Source of the DNA: Sarcina sp. DSM 11001
Lineage (GTDB): Bacteria; Bacillota; Clostridia; Lachnospirales; Lachnospiraceae
NCBI RefSeq assembly: GCF_900101015.1
Contig: NZ_FNFZ01000003.1
Location: 124,001 to 188,000, forward strand
DNA: 64,000 bases
Reading direction: 5' to 3'
This document shows positions 53,934-63,364 of the stretch, piece after piece. Every line of letters starts with the position of its first letter. Position 1 is the stretch's first letter. The translations under genes were made by a program, and so were the position numbers. The notes under the pieces were generated by a model, which was not told where the DNA came from, made no database searches, and saw only the letters and a program-made list of their open reading frames with translations.

Positions 53934-55715
53934 TCAGTAGTTTTCTATCACAAGAGTCAGGACATTCAGTCCTATCAGATTCTGGTAAGTGATATCGGAA
54001 GCCAGTCCATGCACAATACGCGTACCAATGTTCTTATAAGGAGAATTCTCCCTGAGCATTTCAACAAATTCTTTAGGATTAAAAGGAATACCGTTATCCT
54101 TGATCCTGAGGATCACCCTTTTGTCTCTGATGATCACTCGAAGATCCACCGAATGGTTTCTTCGGTTCCCCCGAAACCCATGCTGGAATATGTTCAGCGC
54201 CATTTCTTCCATGCACAATGCCGCATTACTGGCGATGACATGTCCGATATGACTTAACTCACAGAAAGCCTGGACCCGCTCTGCCACAGAAGAGATTTCC
54301 CGCGCATGGTTCAGGGTGACAGCAAACCTTTTTCCGTTTTCCGGAAAAACCTGCGGAATCAAAAGCCATTCAGATAAGCTGGCGGGGACAGACTTGCAGC
54401 GCAATATAGAGTAGATTGGAGAAAGCAGCGCTGTAATTACAATACCGATCAGAATAGAGAGCCAGACCCCGGTGGCACCGAGAACCGGAGCCAGCAGCAG
54501 AGCCGGTATGACCATGGCCAAAAAGCCGTCAAAAACAGACAGGACATTCACAAACCAGATATGCCCTATAGCCTGGAAATAGTTGGACGAAACGGCACAT
54601 GCCAATACCAGGGGTATACATACACTATAGATGGAAAAAAACTGTTTTGTTATGGAAAATACTTCCGAAGCCGGATCTGCAAAAAAGAGCCCTGCAAGCT
54701 GCCTTGAAAGCAGAAAAACTGCCAACCCCACCGCAACAGTTGCCGCCAGCACATATGTATACATGATCCTGATCAGAAGTATGACCGATTCTTTATCCTC
54801 TTCTCCGACATTGACGCTGGTCAGCATCCGGACGACCGCTCCGGCCCCCAGTGGCAGAGCTAGAAGCAGTCCGGAAATCATGTTAAAAACTGTCATAGCG
54901 GCCAGGCCTTCATTTCCTGAATAAATAAGCAGAACCCGGTTGATCACCAGGCTTCTTGCCGCCAGACAGAAAACCAGAAGAGCCCCGGGGAAACCGATCA
55001 TCACCAGTGTGGGGAAATCACTCCACAAAATACTGGAAAAGTGAAAGGAGAGCTGGGCTTCCCTGGAAAAGTAATAGGTGACAAGGATCAGGAAATAGAC
55101 CCAGTTACTGATCGAAGTGGCCAGAGCGAGGCCCATGAAGTCCATTTTCAGGAAAACAACCAATAGAATATCCAGGCCGATATTGGTCAGGATCATAGCT
55201 GTTATTCCTATATAGCAGCGTTTACCCTGATGCTCCAGCTGTAAAAAAGAAGCCAGCTGCTGGCCCAGAAGCATAGGAAGAATGCCGATGGCATACCACT
55301 GAATATAGGGGATCAGACCATTTTTGAGTGTCTGGTCTGCGCCAAGCCATTCTGCCATATGAGATGGAACCGCCAGACTGAGAATTGTAACAACTGCCCC
55401 GCAGATAAAAGCCATGCTCAGATTCAGTGAGAAAATTCCGGTGGTCTTATAGATCTTTCCTCTCCCCATATACCGACCGCATAGCACGGCTGATCCTCCC
55501 AAAAGAACAGCACTGACAGCTTCCAGGATACGGAGCAGAGAATAATACAGTCCTATGACGCCTATCATTGCAGGCGATATGCTCCTGGCAGCGGCCACTC
55601 CATCCACAAGGGAATTGATAGATCCCATTGCCACGATCAGTGCCTGCACAGGAAGCAGTCTGAACACCAGATTAATCAGTAATTGATTCTCCTGCCTGAC
55701 TCTACGAATATTCAT
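53934..55715 (-). CDS. MATE efflux transporter fused to a C-terminal HATPase domain
   Basis: A 593-residue protein. Residues ~1-450 form a 12-helix MATE transporter. Residues ~460-593 are a histidine-kinase-like ATPase of the RsbW/HATPase_c_2 type, with N-box MEEMALNIFQHG, G1 DNGIPFNP and a G2-like GTRIVHGLAS. Anti-sigma ATPases of this class bind STAS proteins. Here the ATPase is tethered to a drug/sodium antiporter, which could let transport state control a partner. There is no kinase histidine domain. Between it and the HD gene, AT-rich repeats (TCTATAATTCTATAATTG) are seen. GGGGAGGGG precedes the ATG. Confidence 0.87.
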   Translation of the reverse strand: MNIRRVRQENQLLINLVFRLLPVQALIVAMGSINSLVDGVAAARSISPAMIGVIGLYYSLLRILEAVSAVLLGGSAVLCGRYMGRGKIYKTTGIFSLNLSMAFICGAVVTILSLAVPSHMAEWLGADQTLKNGLIPYIQWYAIGILPMLLGQQLASFLQLEHQGKRCYIGITAMILTNIGLDILLVVFLKMDFMGLALATSISNWVYFLILVTYYFSREAQLSFHFSSILWSDFPTLVMIGFPGALLVFCLAARSLVINRVLLIYSGNEGLAAMTVFNMISGLLLALPLGAGAVVRMLTSVNVGEEDKESVILLIRIMYTYVLAATVAVGLAVFLLSRQLAGLFFADPASEVFSITKQFFSIYSVCIPLVLACAVSSNYFQAIGHIWFVNVLSVFDGFLAMVIPALLLAPVLGATGVWLSILIGIVITALLSPIYSILRCKSVPASLSEWLLIPQVFPENGKRFAVTLNHAREISSVAERVQAFCELSHIGHVIASNAALCMEEMALNIFQHGFRGNRRNHSVDLRVIIRDKRVILRIKDNGIPFNPKEFVEMLRENSPYKNIGTRIVHGLASDITYQNLIGLNVLTLVIENY

Positions 55716-55782
55716 CAGGGTTCCCCTCCCCGTCGTTTTGTCCGGAAAAGCGTGAAAGGCATTTTCTATGCCTGCTTTTCCT

Positions 55783-56451
55783 TCAAAACAGTTCCAGATT
55801 GTTCAGGCAGCTGATCCATTTTCCAGCAATTGTTTCATGTCCGCGCGCTGTCGGATGAAACCCGTCAAGTGTCTCACATTTTTCAGTGCCCCGGGCAAGA
55901 TCCGCAAGATAACAATCATTCTCCTGCGCCATCAGTCTTATCGTCTCATTGTATTCTTCCAGTCCAATGCCCGCGGCGTTTTCGGATACCTCCAGGTCAC
56001 TCCGGCCTTTTACTGCAGAAGGCATCAGGGTTCCGCAGACAATTGCGGCTGAGGGATAATTTCTTTTTAAGGTTTTAATCATAATATCATAGGAATCCTC
56101 GAAGCCAAAGGAGTCCAGGCTGGAAACCAGATCGATCCCGCCTGCGAAATCATTCAGGCCCATATAGATCAGGATAAGATCCGGGTCGTTTTCTTCCGTT
56201 CCGAGATTCCGCAGCCTCTCTTCACTTGCACCGGCGGGAAATGTCTCCCCGGTCACCCTGCTTCCGGAATAGGAATTATTTACACATAACCGGGCATGCA
56301 GACTCCGGATCACTCTGGCCCACCATGTGTCCTCCACATTCCGCAGTCCATTCCAGTCCTGCATGTATTTGTCGTAATACACAGCATAATCTTCAGGATT
56401 ATATCCTTCAAAAGTACTTATTGAATCCCCCAGAACAGAAACCAGCCTCAT
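55783..56451 (-). CDS. SGNH/GDSL family hydrolase
   Basis: A 222-residue hydrolase. The Ser motif LGDSIS at residues 7-12, an Asn in GLNDF and the C-terminal DGFHPTARGH with the catalytic Asp and His are present. The family includes lipases and carbohydrate acetylesterases. No signal peptide, so it would act inside. GGAGGG precedes the ATG. It follows the MATE-ATPase gene by 67 bases on the same strand. Confidence 0.88.
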   Translation of the reverse strand: MRLVSVLGDSISTFEGYNPEDYAVYYDKYMQDWNGLRNVEDTWWARVIRSLHARLCVNNSYSGSRVTGETFPAGASEERLRNLGTEENDPDLILIYMGLNDFAGGIDLVSSLDSFGFEDSYDIMIKTLKRNYPSAAIVCGTLMPSAVKGRSDLEVSENAAGIGLEEYNETIRLMAQENDCYLADLARGTEKCETLDGFHPTARGHETIAGKWISCLNNLELF

Positions 56452-56481
56452 TCATTTCCCTCCTGCAGCGGTCCGGCTTTT

Positions 56482-57408
56482 CTACAGCCATTTCATTTTT
56501 TTGAACAACAGAATCCCTCCGGTCAGAATAAATACGCACACGACACAAACCGCCGGATAACTATATTTCCAGTCGAGTTCCGGCATGTGGGTAAAGTTCA
56601 TGCCATACCACCCGACGATCAGGGTCAGAGGCATAAAGACCGCCGTGATGACCGTCAGGGCGGTCATGATCCGGTTCATCCGGATATCCAGCTGGGTAGA
56701 GAAGAGTTCCCGCAGCTGGACGGTATAATCCCTCAGAGACCTGATCTGGTCCATCAGGCGCGTCACCCGGTCTGTAAACAGACGGAAATAGCGCAGATTC
56801 TCTTCCTTAAAGAAACCGTTCTCATTTTCCTCCAGCTCCTCGCCGAAATCGATCATCTGCTCATAATGAATGGACATCTCCATAAGGAAAGACCGGATCT
56901 CGTTGAGCCTTTCCGGAAACTGATCCAGGCTGGCATTAAGGATCTGCTCCTCGATCCCGCCGAGCTCCTGCTCTGTCGTAATAAGGATTTTCAGGTCCCG
57001 GCTGATGATCATATCCAGAAAGTCATACAAAAAACGTTCCAGAGAAGGGAGTCTCCACTTCTTTGACCCCTGAATCTGATCGACCACCTTATGCGCAAAC
57101 TCCCCGTTTTCGATAAAGATAATGCCCTTCTCATCCAGGGCAAAAGCAAACCGGTGCGGCTTCCCTCCGATTTCCGTACGTCTGGGAATAAAAAAAGATC
57201 CAGTCAGAGAAGAATAGTTCACAATGGCTTTTGTTTCCAACACTTCTGAGGGGTCCATGTCCATATCGATGACCATATCAAAAAGATTCCGTTTCAGCTC
57301 CCATGTCTCCAGATTCATGACGCCCACAAAGGGCGGGTCCCCCTGCATTCTGTTTTTAATGTCCTCCGGGCTGCACGGTGTTAGTATCTCTTTGATCTGG
57401 TAGTACAT
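56482..57408 (-). CDS. CorA family magnesium/cobalt channel
   Basis: A 308-residue ion channel. The long cytoplasmic domain ends in two transmembrane helices with the signature YGMNF between them. The TALTVITAVFMPLTLIVGW helix is typical. I chose the ATG at 57408, behind GGGAGG; in-frame extension to 57759 reads through an upstream gap with no family match. Confidence 0.92.
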   Translation of the reverse strand: MYYQIKEILTPCSPEDIKNRMQGDPPFVGVMNLETWELKRNLFDMVIDMDMDPSEVLETKAIVNYSSLTGSFFIPRRTEIGGKPHRFAFALDEKGIIFIENGEFAHKVVDQIQGSKKWRLPSLERFLYDFLDMIISRDLKILITTEQELGGIEEQILNASLDQFPERLNEIRSFLMEMSIHYEQMIDFGEELEENENGFFKEENLRYFRLFTDRVTRLMDQIRSLRDYTVQLRELFSTQLDIRMNRIMTALTVITAVFMPLTLIVGWYGMNFTHMPELDWKYSYPAVCVVCVFILTGGILLFKKMKWL

Positions 57409-57747
57409 GCTTAAACCTCCCTGGGTGCTCATACCCGGTGATGGTTCTTTCCGGGTCTCATTCTGTGGTTCATGGCCTGTGCCCGATTTTTTCTCTGGCA
57501 GGACAAAAATCCGTTCTTCGTTCTTCGGGCAGACTGTCCTATTCCATTTTAGTGCTTTACAGGAAAGACCACAATACAAAAAGGCGGAACAGAGGCCCAA
57601 GAACCATTCCCTGTTCCGGATTTTGTGGTATTCTGTCATACAGAGAGGTGTGATCCTCGCAGGATTCCGTTTAAAAAGGTCTGCATAAAGGCTTCTGTAT
57701 AGAAATTCCGCGTAGAAAAGTCTGCATAAAAGAAAGGTCGGTTGAAA
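57409..57747. other. Gap between corA-like and aspartokinase genes
   Basis: Holds a hairpin near 57577-57620 (GGCGGAACAG/CTGTTCCGG) and, from about 57660 to 57735, short repeats such as GTCTGCATAAA. No lysine-riboswitch consensus was recognised before the aspartokinase gene, so its regulation is not evident. Confidence 0.5.
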
Positions 57748-59088
57748 ATGAAAAAACAAACTGTCGTTGCGAAATTCGGAGGGACATCGGTTGCCGATGC
57801 CGCGCAGTTCCGCAAGATCAGGGACATTGTCCTGAATAGTCCTGACAATCTGGAAAGGAGGTTCATTGTCGTCTCCGCACCCGGAAGGCGTTTCCCGGGA
57901 GACCAGAAAGTGACAGATCTTCTGTTGGCCTGTTATGAAAAAGCTTCCGCGGGGAAATCATTTTCAGCAGATCTTGAACAGATCCGGATGAGATACAGGG
58001 AGATCACGGACGGGCTTAAAATCGAATTCCCACTCGAAGAAGAATTCAATATCCTGGAGCAGTCGCTTCTGAATGAGCCGGACAGAGACTTTACTGCCAG
58101 CAGGGGCGAATATCTGACTGCAAAGCTCATGGCACAATATCTGGGCTTCACTTTTGTCGACCCTGCCTGGTGTGTATGTTTTGATGAAGACGGTCAGTTA
58201 AACGCACTGATGACCAGCCGGACGATGCGGGCTTCCCTGCTGCCCCTCAGCCATGCCGTGATCGCGGGTTTTTACGGAGCTGATCAGAACGGGACGATAC
58301 ACACCTTCGAGCGCGGAGGATCCGATATCACCGGAAGCCTCGCCGCATGCGCGATCCGGGCTGACCTGTACGAAAACTGGACCGATGTATCGGGGCTCTA
58401 CGCCGCGGATCCCGGCATCGTACAAAACCCGAAGACCGTTCCCTATATGAGCTACAGAGAATTGCGGACCCTGTCCTATATGGGTGCTTCCGTACTCCAT
58501 TCGGACGCAGTACTGTCAGCTTCCGAAATGGAGATCCCCATCAATATCCGGAACACGAATAAACCGGAAGACCAGGGGACAATGATCATGCGCCACCTCC
58601 CCCACGGTGTCCCCAAGAACCCCGTGACCGGCGTTTCCGGCAGAAAAGGAATGTCCATTGTCCAGATCGAAAAGGTTATGGTCAGTGACGGATCAGGGTT
58701 CAGCGCGCTGATGCTCGACATTCTGAAAGAACGGGCCCTTCCTTTCGAATACTGCCTGACCGGCATCGATTCCATTACCCTCGTCATCCGCAGCGACCTG
58801 CTCGCGGACTGCAGGGAGGAACTCCTTGAAGAGATCCGCGGCACACTCAACCCCGATTTCATCGGAGTGCGCGAGGATCTCTCCCTGATCGCCGTGACAG
58901 GTGAAAAAGCTACAGAATCCAGCGATGCAAACGTAAGGGTCCTGGAAAGACTCACAGAGGAAGGGATTGAAATCGTCACCATCAACCAGGGTGCCGGCAA
59001 ACTGAACCTCCTGATCGGAGTTCCCGAGGACCGGTTTGAAGATGCTGTCAGGGCAATCTATGCCTTCAGACAGAGCATTCCGCTCTGA
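57748..59088 (+). CDS. Aspartate kinase
   Basis: A 446-residue enzyme of the aspartate pathway that phosphorylates aspartate with ATP. The KFGGTSVADAAQF start holds the nucleotide-binding motif. RGEYLTA and FERGGSDITGSLAA contact aspartate. Two ACT-like regulatory domains follow from ~residue 300. The ATG at 57748 has AAAGG ten bases upstream; the TTG at 57742 is an in-frame alternative. A strong terminator at 59124 follows. It is not clustered with other lysine or threonine genes. Confidence 0.93.
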   Translation: MKKQTVVAKFGGTSVADAAQFRKIRDIVLNSPDNLERRFIVVSAPGRRFPGDQKVTDLLLACYEKASAGKSFSADLEQIRMRYREITDGLKIEFPLEEEFNILEQSLLNEPDRDFTASRGEYLTAKLMAQYLGFTFVDPAWCVCFDEDGQLNALMTSRTMRASLLPLSHAVIAGFYGADQNGTIHTFERGGSDITGSLAACAIRADLYENWTDVSGLYAADPGIVQNPKTVPYMSYRELRTLSYMGASVLHSDAVLSASEMEIPINIRNTNKPEDQGTMIMRHLPHGVPKNPVTGVSGRKGMSIVQIEKVMVSDGSGFSALMLDILKERALPFEYCLTGIDSITLVIRSDLLADCREELLEEIRGTLNPDFIGVREDLSLIAVTGEKATESSDANVRVLERLTEEGIEIVTINQGAGKLNLLIGVPEDRFEDAVRAIYAFRQSIPL

Positions 59089-59123
59089 CAAGAGTATTCC
59101 GCTTTGGCGAAAAAGAAACAGGG

Positions 59124-59163
59124 AAGGGGCTGTTGCATTAGTTTTATGCAACAGCCCCTTTCC
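59124..59163 (+). terminator. Terminator of the aspartokinase gene
   Basis: AAGGGGCTGTTGCAT (59124-59138) pairs with ATGCAACAGCCCCTT (59146-59160), ending in TTTCC. The long stem would also serve the convergent GH17-like gene. Confidence 0.88.
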
Positions 59164-59249
59164 CCTGTCTCCTTTCTCCCAGTCTACTGTCCAGGTCTCT
59201 TGTCTCAGTCTCAAGTCCATAAACGGCCTGGGTATCGTCTTCCGGTTCA

Positions 59250-62200
59250 CTATTTCACTGTTTTTACGGGGCTCCAGGCAGACCAGTAGTTCACTTCATT
59301 GACTTTTTTGTAGGTCCGGAGCCTGACATAATAGGTCCTGCCGGCCGTGAGGCTGCCGATCACTTTCGATTTGTCCGCAGCATTCTTGATGGTTACATTA
59401 GTGACATTTTCAGAAAATGATTTGTCCGTGCTGTACTGGATCCTGTAACCGGTGGCTTTGGTATTTGCTCCCCATTTGACAGTCATTTTTGTCGAGGCCG
59501 TCCTGACGGCGGAGCTGATGGCAGGCCGCGCGACCTGGTAGATGGCAGCAGACGCACTCTGGGTGCTTCTGCCGGTGTCCGCCTTTGCGATGATCTTGTA
59601 GGTGTATTTTTTGCCGTTGACGGTGGCGGCTGTATCTGTATAGGTCACTGTGCTGCCGCCCTTGACCATCTTGAACTCCTCGCCGTTCCTGCTGAGGATA
59701 TAGGCTGTCGCTCCTGTCACTTTTTCCCAGGTCAGTTTGATGCCTTTAGCCTGATTCGCGGCCGTGAAAGAGATCGTTTTAGGCGGTACGACTTTAATGG
59801 TGATCTTTTTTGATGCGGCATTGAAATCCGCGGTCCTGGCGGATTTTGCTGTGATCGTCACGGTGCCGACTTTCTTAGCCGAGACGAGGCCGGTTGTTCC
59901 GTTTACAGTCGCGATCGTCGAGTCGGAGGATATAAAGGATTTATCTCCTTTTGCACCCGAAATGGAGACAGCCGCCTTCTGGCCCACAGCGATCCTGGAG
60001 GCCGTTGTCTTCACCGTGATCGACTGTTCCGCCTTGAGGATCTTGAATGTCTTTGTGATCGAGCCTTTGTAACTGCCCTTTCCCTTGATCGTTATCGTTG
60101 CCGTGCCGACGTGGGTATTATTTGTGTAGGAAACGGTATAGTCAGTGCCCTCAACCAGGGTGTCCGTACCGATCCTGACGGTCAGATCCTGGGTGAGGCG
60201 TCTCCCGGCATAGGTCTTGTTGACGATGCCGGTCACCTGGGCTTTGGCGATATCAATTATTGCAAAGGGTTTGAAGAAATCCAGTTCCGCGTATCCCTGC
60301 TTGAACTTGAAGTCTGTTGTCAGGATCCCCCAATGGGCGCCCCATATTCCTTCATTCGATGCCTTCCAGGGCTCATCCGCCGCATCGAACCACAGGACCT
60401 GCGTTCCTGTCGCCAGAGACCACGCCCTGATCGCTTCAAAATACTGTTTTGCCTGAGTTTCTCCGGGAACGGCATTTCCTTTTGTCGGACCGGCTGTGGG
60501 CCATCCGGTCTCCGAGACCAGGACCTGCTTGCCGCCGCTGGCGGCTTTGAGATTATTGATGGACTCTATAAAAGAAGCCGCCGCCTGTGAAATATCAGTC
60601 CCGCCCCAGAAGGGATAGCAGTTGGGCATGATCAGGTTACAGGCATTCCGGACAGAGGCATTCTCGATCAAAAGGTCCACACTGTCCGACGTGGTCACGG
60701 GTATGCTGCTGTCCGCCAGCCGTTCCCTGACATAACGGATATCGCTGATCAGCTGCGGCGCGGTCAGACTGTTGGAGAGGAGGGTCTCATTCCCCACACA
60801 GGCGACCTGGACATATCCCCTGTTACAGTGGTCGATCAGGGCGTTCATTTCCGCCCGATCCGCACTCTGGTTTCCGCTGAGCCAGGCTGTTCCCACAATG
60901 GAAAACCCCATCGAATGCGCGATCTTATAGGCTTTGGCAAGCTCTCCTGCTGCTCCGTAAAACCGGACAGTGTCCGTAAATCCCGAGATCGCCTCCAGCT
61001 GCCTGCGGATCAGACTCTCGCTCAGCGCACTTCCGGGCTGACTGCCGTCTGTATAAAAGCCCACATCGAGGGCGATCCTGTTCTTTGACACCGGCAGCAG
61101 CGCAGAAATGGCAGGCTGCCTGCCCGGGATCTCCGGTTCCGGCCTCGAAGGAGCAACAGTGACCTCTCCCCCTTCTGCACGCGTGATCTTCACATAATCC
61201 AGGGCCGCGTCTTTAGTGAGTCCAAAAGCCCCCGGTGTATGATTGGACGGGATCAGCATGACATGGAGGATCCTGGCGTTTATATCGTTCCCTCCTGTGT
61301 TGAACTTGCCGCTGAAGGATCCATCATCAAACAGGTCAACATAGGGGGTCAGATCAGTGGGCTTTTTGTAGTATTCCCCGCCTTCATAAAGCTGCAGATA
61401 GATGGAGATCCTGTAGTCTGCCGGATTGAAGGATCCGCCGTCTCCCCTGAACACACAGCCCTGCAGGGGGCGGTTCTCTCCCATTGCGGGGACATCGGTC
61501 AGACAGATGACCGGTCCGGTTTCATTCTCTCCCGTTATCTCTATTTCGGTTGTTTCAGTCGCTCCCCCTGCTTTAGGGGATTCTGCGAAATCTGTTGTTT
61601 CTTCTGACTCTGTTCCCAGTCCTGTTTCTGTTTCCTCAAATTCCTTAAACGATTCCCGTTTATCTTCTGGTTCTTCTGCTCCTGTATCTACTGCCGGTTC
61701 GGTATGCTCCTGCGGATCTGCGGCCTCTGCAGCCTCAGAGGCTTCCGCCGGATCTGCAGGCTCTGACATTTTATAAACGCCTTCCTGACCTGCAGTCTCT
61801 GCCGATTCAGGACCTTCTTCAGGATCTGCAGTCCATGAAATTCCTTCAGCCCCCGCTGTTTCTGGTGAGGCGGCGGTTTCTGATGAAGCAGCTGTTTCTG
61901 TTATTTCGAAAGCATCTGCTGCTTCCTCTGTTTCAGCGTTTGCTGCTGTTTCGAAAGCGTCTGCTGCTTCCTCTGTTTCAGCGTTTGCTGCTGTTTCGAA
62001 AGCATCTGCTGTTTCCTCTGTTTCAGCAGTTGCTGCTGTTTCGAAAGCATCTGCTGTTTCCTCTGTTTCAACGTTCGCTGCTGTTTCGGAAGCATCTGCC
62101 GGCGCTGAAAATTCCTCTTCTCCCGAAGCATAACAGGCTGAATCCTCTGATGTTTCAGCGACATAATCTGCCGTGTTCTCAGGCGCTTCAGCCGGATACT

Positions 62201-62366
62201 CTGTTTCAGCAGCCGTATAAGCCGCTGTGCTTTCTGAGGTCTCTGCAGACAGTGTTTCTGCAAATATTGCTCCGGCAGGTACTGCTGCCGCAAGCACAAT
62301 TATGGAAAAGGCAGCAGCAAGCCGGCGCTTCAAATGGATTCTCTTTTTCTGATTCCAGGATTTCAC
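59250..62366 (-). CDS. Secreted GH17-like glucanase with repeat stalk and Ig/FN3 domains
   Basis: A 1038-residue exported protein. A signal peptide precedes ~290 residues of acidic Glu/Thr/Ala sequence, including four near-identical 15-residue repeats (ETEEAADAFETAANA). A carbohydrate-binding-like beta domain follows. The catalytic part (about residues 445-720) has GH17 hallmarks: ACVGNE with the acid/base Glu and VSETGWP with the nucleophile Glu. The tail carries an MBG-like and a Big_2 domain (ITIKGKGSYKGSITKTF), then two fibronectin type III repeats. GH17 enzymes usually cut beta-1,3-glucans, so it may degrade fungal or cereal glucan. The start is GTG at 62366, behind AGGAGGTG. Confidence 0.85.
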   Translation of the reverse strand: MKSWNQKKRIHLKRRLAAAFSIIVLAAAVPAGAIFAETLSAETSESTAAYTAAETEYPAEAPENTADYVAETSEDSACYASGEEEFSAPADASETAANVETEETADAFETAATAETEETADAFETAANAETEEAADAFETAANAETEEAADAFEITETAASSETAASPETAGAEGISWTADPEEGPESAETAGQEGVYKMSEPADPAEASEAAEAADPQEHTEPAVDTGAEEPEDKRESFKEFEETETGLGTESEETTDFAESPKAGGATETTEIEITGENETGPVICLTDVPAMGENRPLQGCVFRGDGGSFNPADYRISIYLQLYEGGEYYKKPTDLTPYVDLFDDGSFSGKFNTGGNDINARILHVMLIPSNHTPGAFGLTKDAALDYVKITRAEGGEVTVAPSRPEPEIPGRQPAISALLPVSKNRIALDVGFYTDGSQPGSALSESLIRRQLEAISGFTDTVRFYGAAGELAKAYKIAHSMGFSIVGTAWLSGNQSADRAEMNALIDHCNRGYVQVACVGNETLLSNSLTAPQLISDIRYVRERLADSSIPVTTSDSVDLLIENASVRNACNLIMPNCYPFWGGTDISQAAASFIESINNLKAASGGKQVLVSETGWPTAGPTKGNAVPGETQAKQYFEAIRAWSLATGTQVLWFDAADEPWKASNEGIWGAHWGILTTDFKFKQGYAELDFFKPFAIIDIAKAQVTGIVNKTYAGRRLTQDLTVRIGTDTLVEGTDYTVSYTNNTHVGTATITIKGKGSYKGSITKTFKILKAEQSITVKTTASRIAVGQKAAVSISGAKGDKSFISSDSTIATVNGTTGLVSAKKVGTVTITAKSARTADFNAASKKITIKVVPPKTISFTAANQAKGIKLTWEKVTGATAYILSRNGEEFKMVKGGSTVTYTDTAATVNGKKYTYKIIAKADTGRSTQSASAAIYQVARPAISSAVRTASTKMTVKWGANTKATGYRIQYSTDKSFSENVTNVTIKNAADKSKVIGSLTAGRTYYVRLRTYKKVNEVNYWSAWSPVKTVK

Positions 62367-62465
62367 TTTACACCTCCTGACATTACTTGTGCATCTCCCT
62401 GCTCAGATATCCCGCTTTTGTTTTTCACTTGAAGCCTTAACCCTGCTGCCTGTAAAGCGTGGCGA

Positions 62466-62915
62466 TCATTCGCCGCTGTAAAACTCTGTCGATGTCTCGT
62501 TGGCCTGGATCAGCACGGAACTCTGGTTAAAAACTTTGATCAGTTCATCCGCCGCAGCGTGGATCTCTTCCGGAGAAGTGTCACTCAGGTAAATGACGAG
62601 TGTGTATTCCTGATATACTGTGCCGTCGTCGATCCAGCCGCCGTTCGCTTCCTGAATGGTATATCCGCCGAAATGAGAAATAAGGATATCCTCTGCCTGT
62701 GCTTTTGCTTCTTCCGGTGAAAAAACAGGCTGGTTTGTATCTTTATCGTTTGTCCCGAGATACATCACATACTGGATATCTCTTGCGGATGGATCCGAAG
62801 CTGCTGCAGGAGCTTCGGACTTTCCTGAACTGCAGACCATGACAATCGCAACGCAGGCAAGTACGGCGGCAATAATGCTCAGAATCAAAGTAAGCGTTCC
62901 GGTTTTTTGGGACAT
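62466..62915 (-). CDS. Membrane-anchored or exported hypothetical protein, DUF3574-like
   Basis: A 149-residue protein. An N-terminal hydrophobic segment (LILSIIAAVLACVAIVMVCSS) may be an anchor or signal. The rest (IQYVMYLGTNDKDTNQPVFS, then GGWIDDGTVYQEYTLVIYLS) resembles DUF3574, but this is a tentative match from pattern only. AAGGAGG precedes the ATG. It lies between the GH17-like gene and the DUF3343 gene, on the same strand. Confidence 0.7.
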   Translation of the reverse strand: MSQKTGTLTLILSIIAAVLACVAIVMVCSSGKSEAPAAASDPSARDIQYVMYLGTNDKDTNQPVFSPEEAKAQAEDILISHFGGYTIQEANGGWIDDGTVYQEYTLVIYLSDTSPEEIHAAADELIKVFNQSSVLIQANETSTEFYSGE

Positions 62916-63011
62916 TATCCTTTCCTCCTTCTCTTCTCTTCTATTTCTATTCTAAAATTTAATTTCATTTTTAACATTTTAACATCTACAAATAGAAGCA
63001 TCAACAGACAA

Positions 63012-63047
63012 GCCCGGATACGCATGTTACCGTATCCGGGCTTGTTC
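63012..63047 (-). terminator. Hairpin after the DUF3343 gene
   Basis: AAGCCCGGATACG pairs with CGTATCCGGGCTT around a short loop. It has no clean U-run on the - strand, so its activity as a terminator is uncertain. Confidence 0.55.
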
Positions 63048-63100
63048 CGGACCTGTCATAAAAGCCATAAACGGGCTTTTCTTTAATTTTTCGTCATGAA

Positions 63101-63364
63101 TCAGCAATACCGGTCGCGTCTGGGCTGCAGCTGGTTTTCCAGAGCCACTATGCTGTGATAGACGGCATTTTCCCTGCGGATCACGTCTTTTGCCTGCTCG
63201 ATCATGTCTGCTCCGACCAGCAGAGACATGCCGCAGCAGAGCTTGCCGCGGGCTGCGGCAGGAGCCGGCGCTATGCGGTTCATTACGCCGGCTTCGTCCA
63301 GCAGGTCATGGAGGGCCAGACCCTGCTCATAGTTTTCAAATAAGATGTAATATCGCAGATTCAT
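63101..63364 (-). CDS. DUF3343 family protein
   Basis: An 87-residue protein. YYILFENYEQGLALHDLLD opens it, and a conserved CCGMSLL lies near residue 44. The family is proposed to be a sulfur or selenium carrier, with two cysteines, and often accompanies 2-hydroxyacyl-CoA dehydratases and selenium genes. Its ATGA start overlaps the dehydratase stop by four bases, so the two are translated together. Confidence 0.87.
   Translation of the reverse strand: MNLRYYILFENYEQGLALHDLLDEAGVMNRIAPAPAAARGKLCCGMSLLVGADMIEQAKDVIRRENAVYHSIVALENQLQPRRDRYC

Noticed and set aside
57409-57747. Lysine riboswitch before aspartokinase
   Set aside because: I could not find the conserved core or the right stem order.
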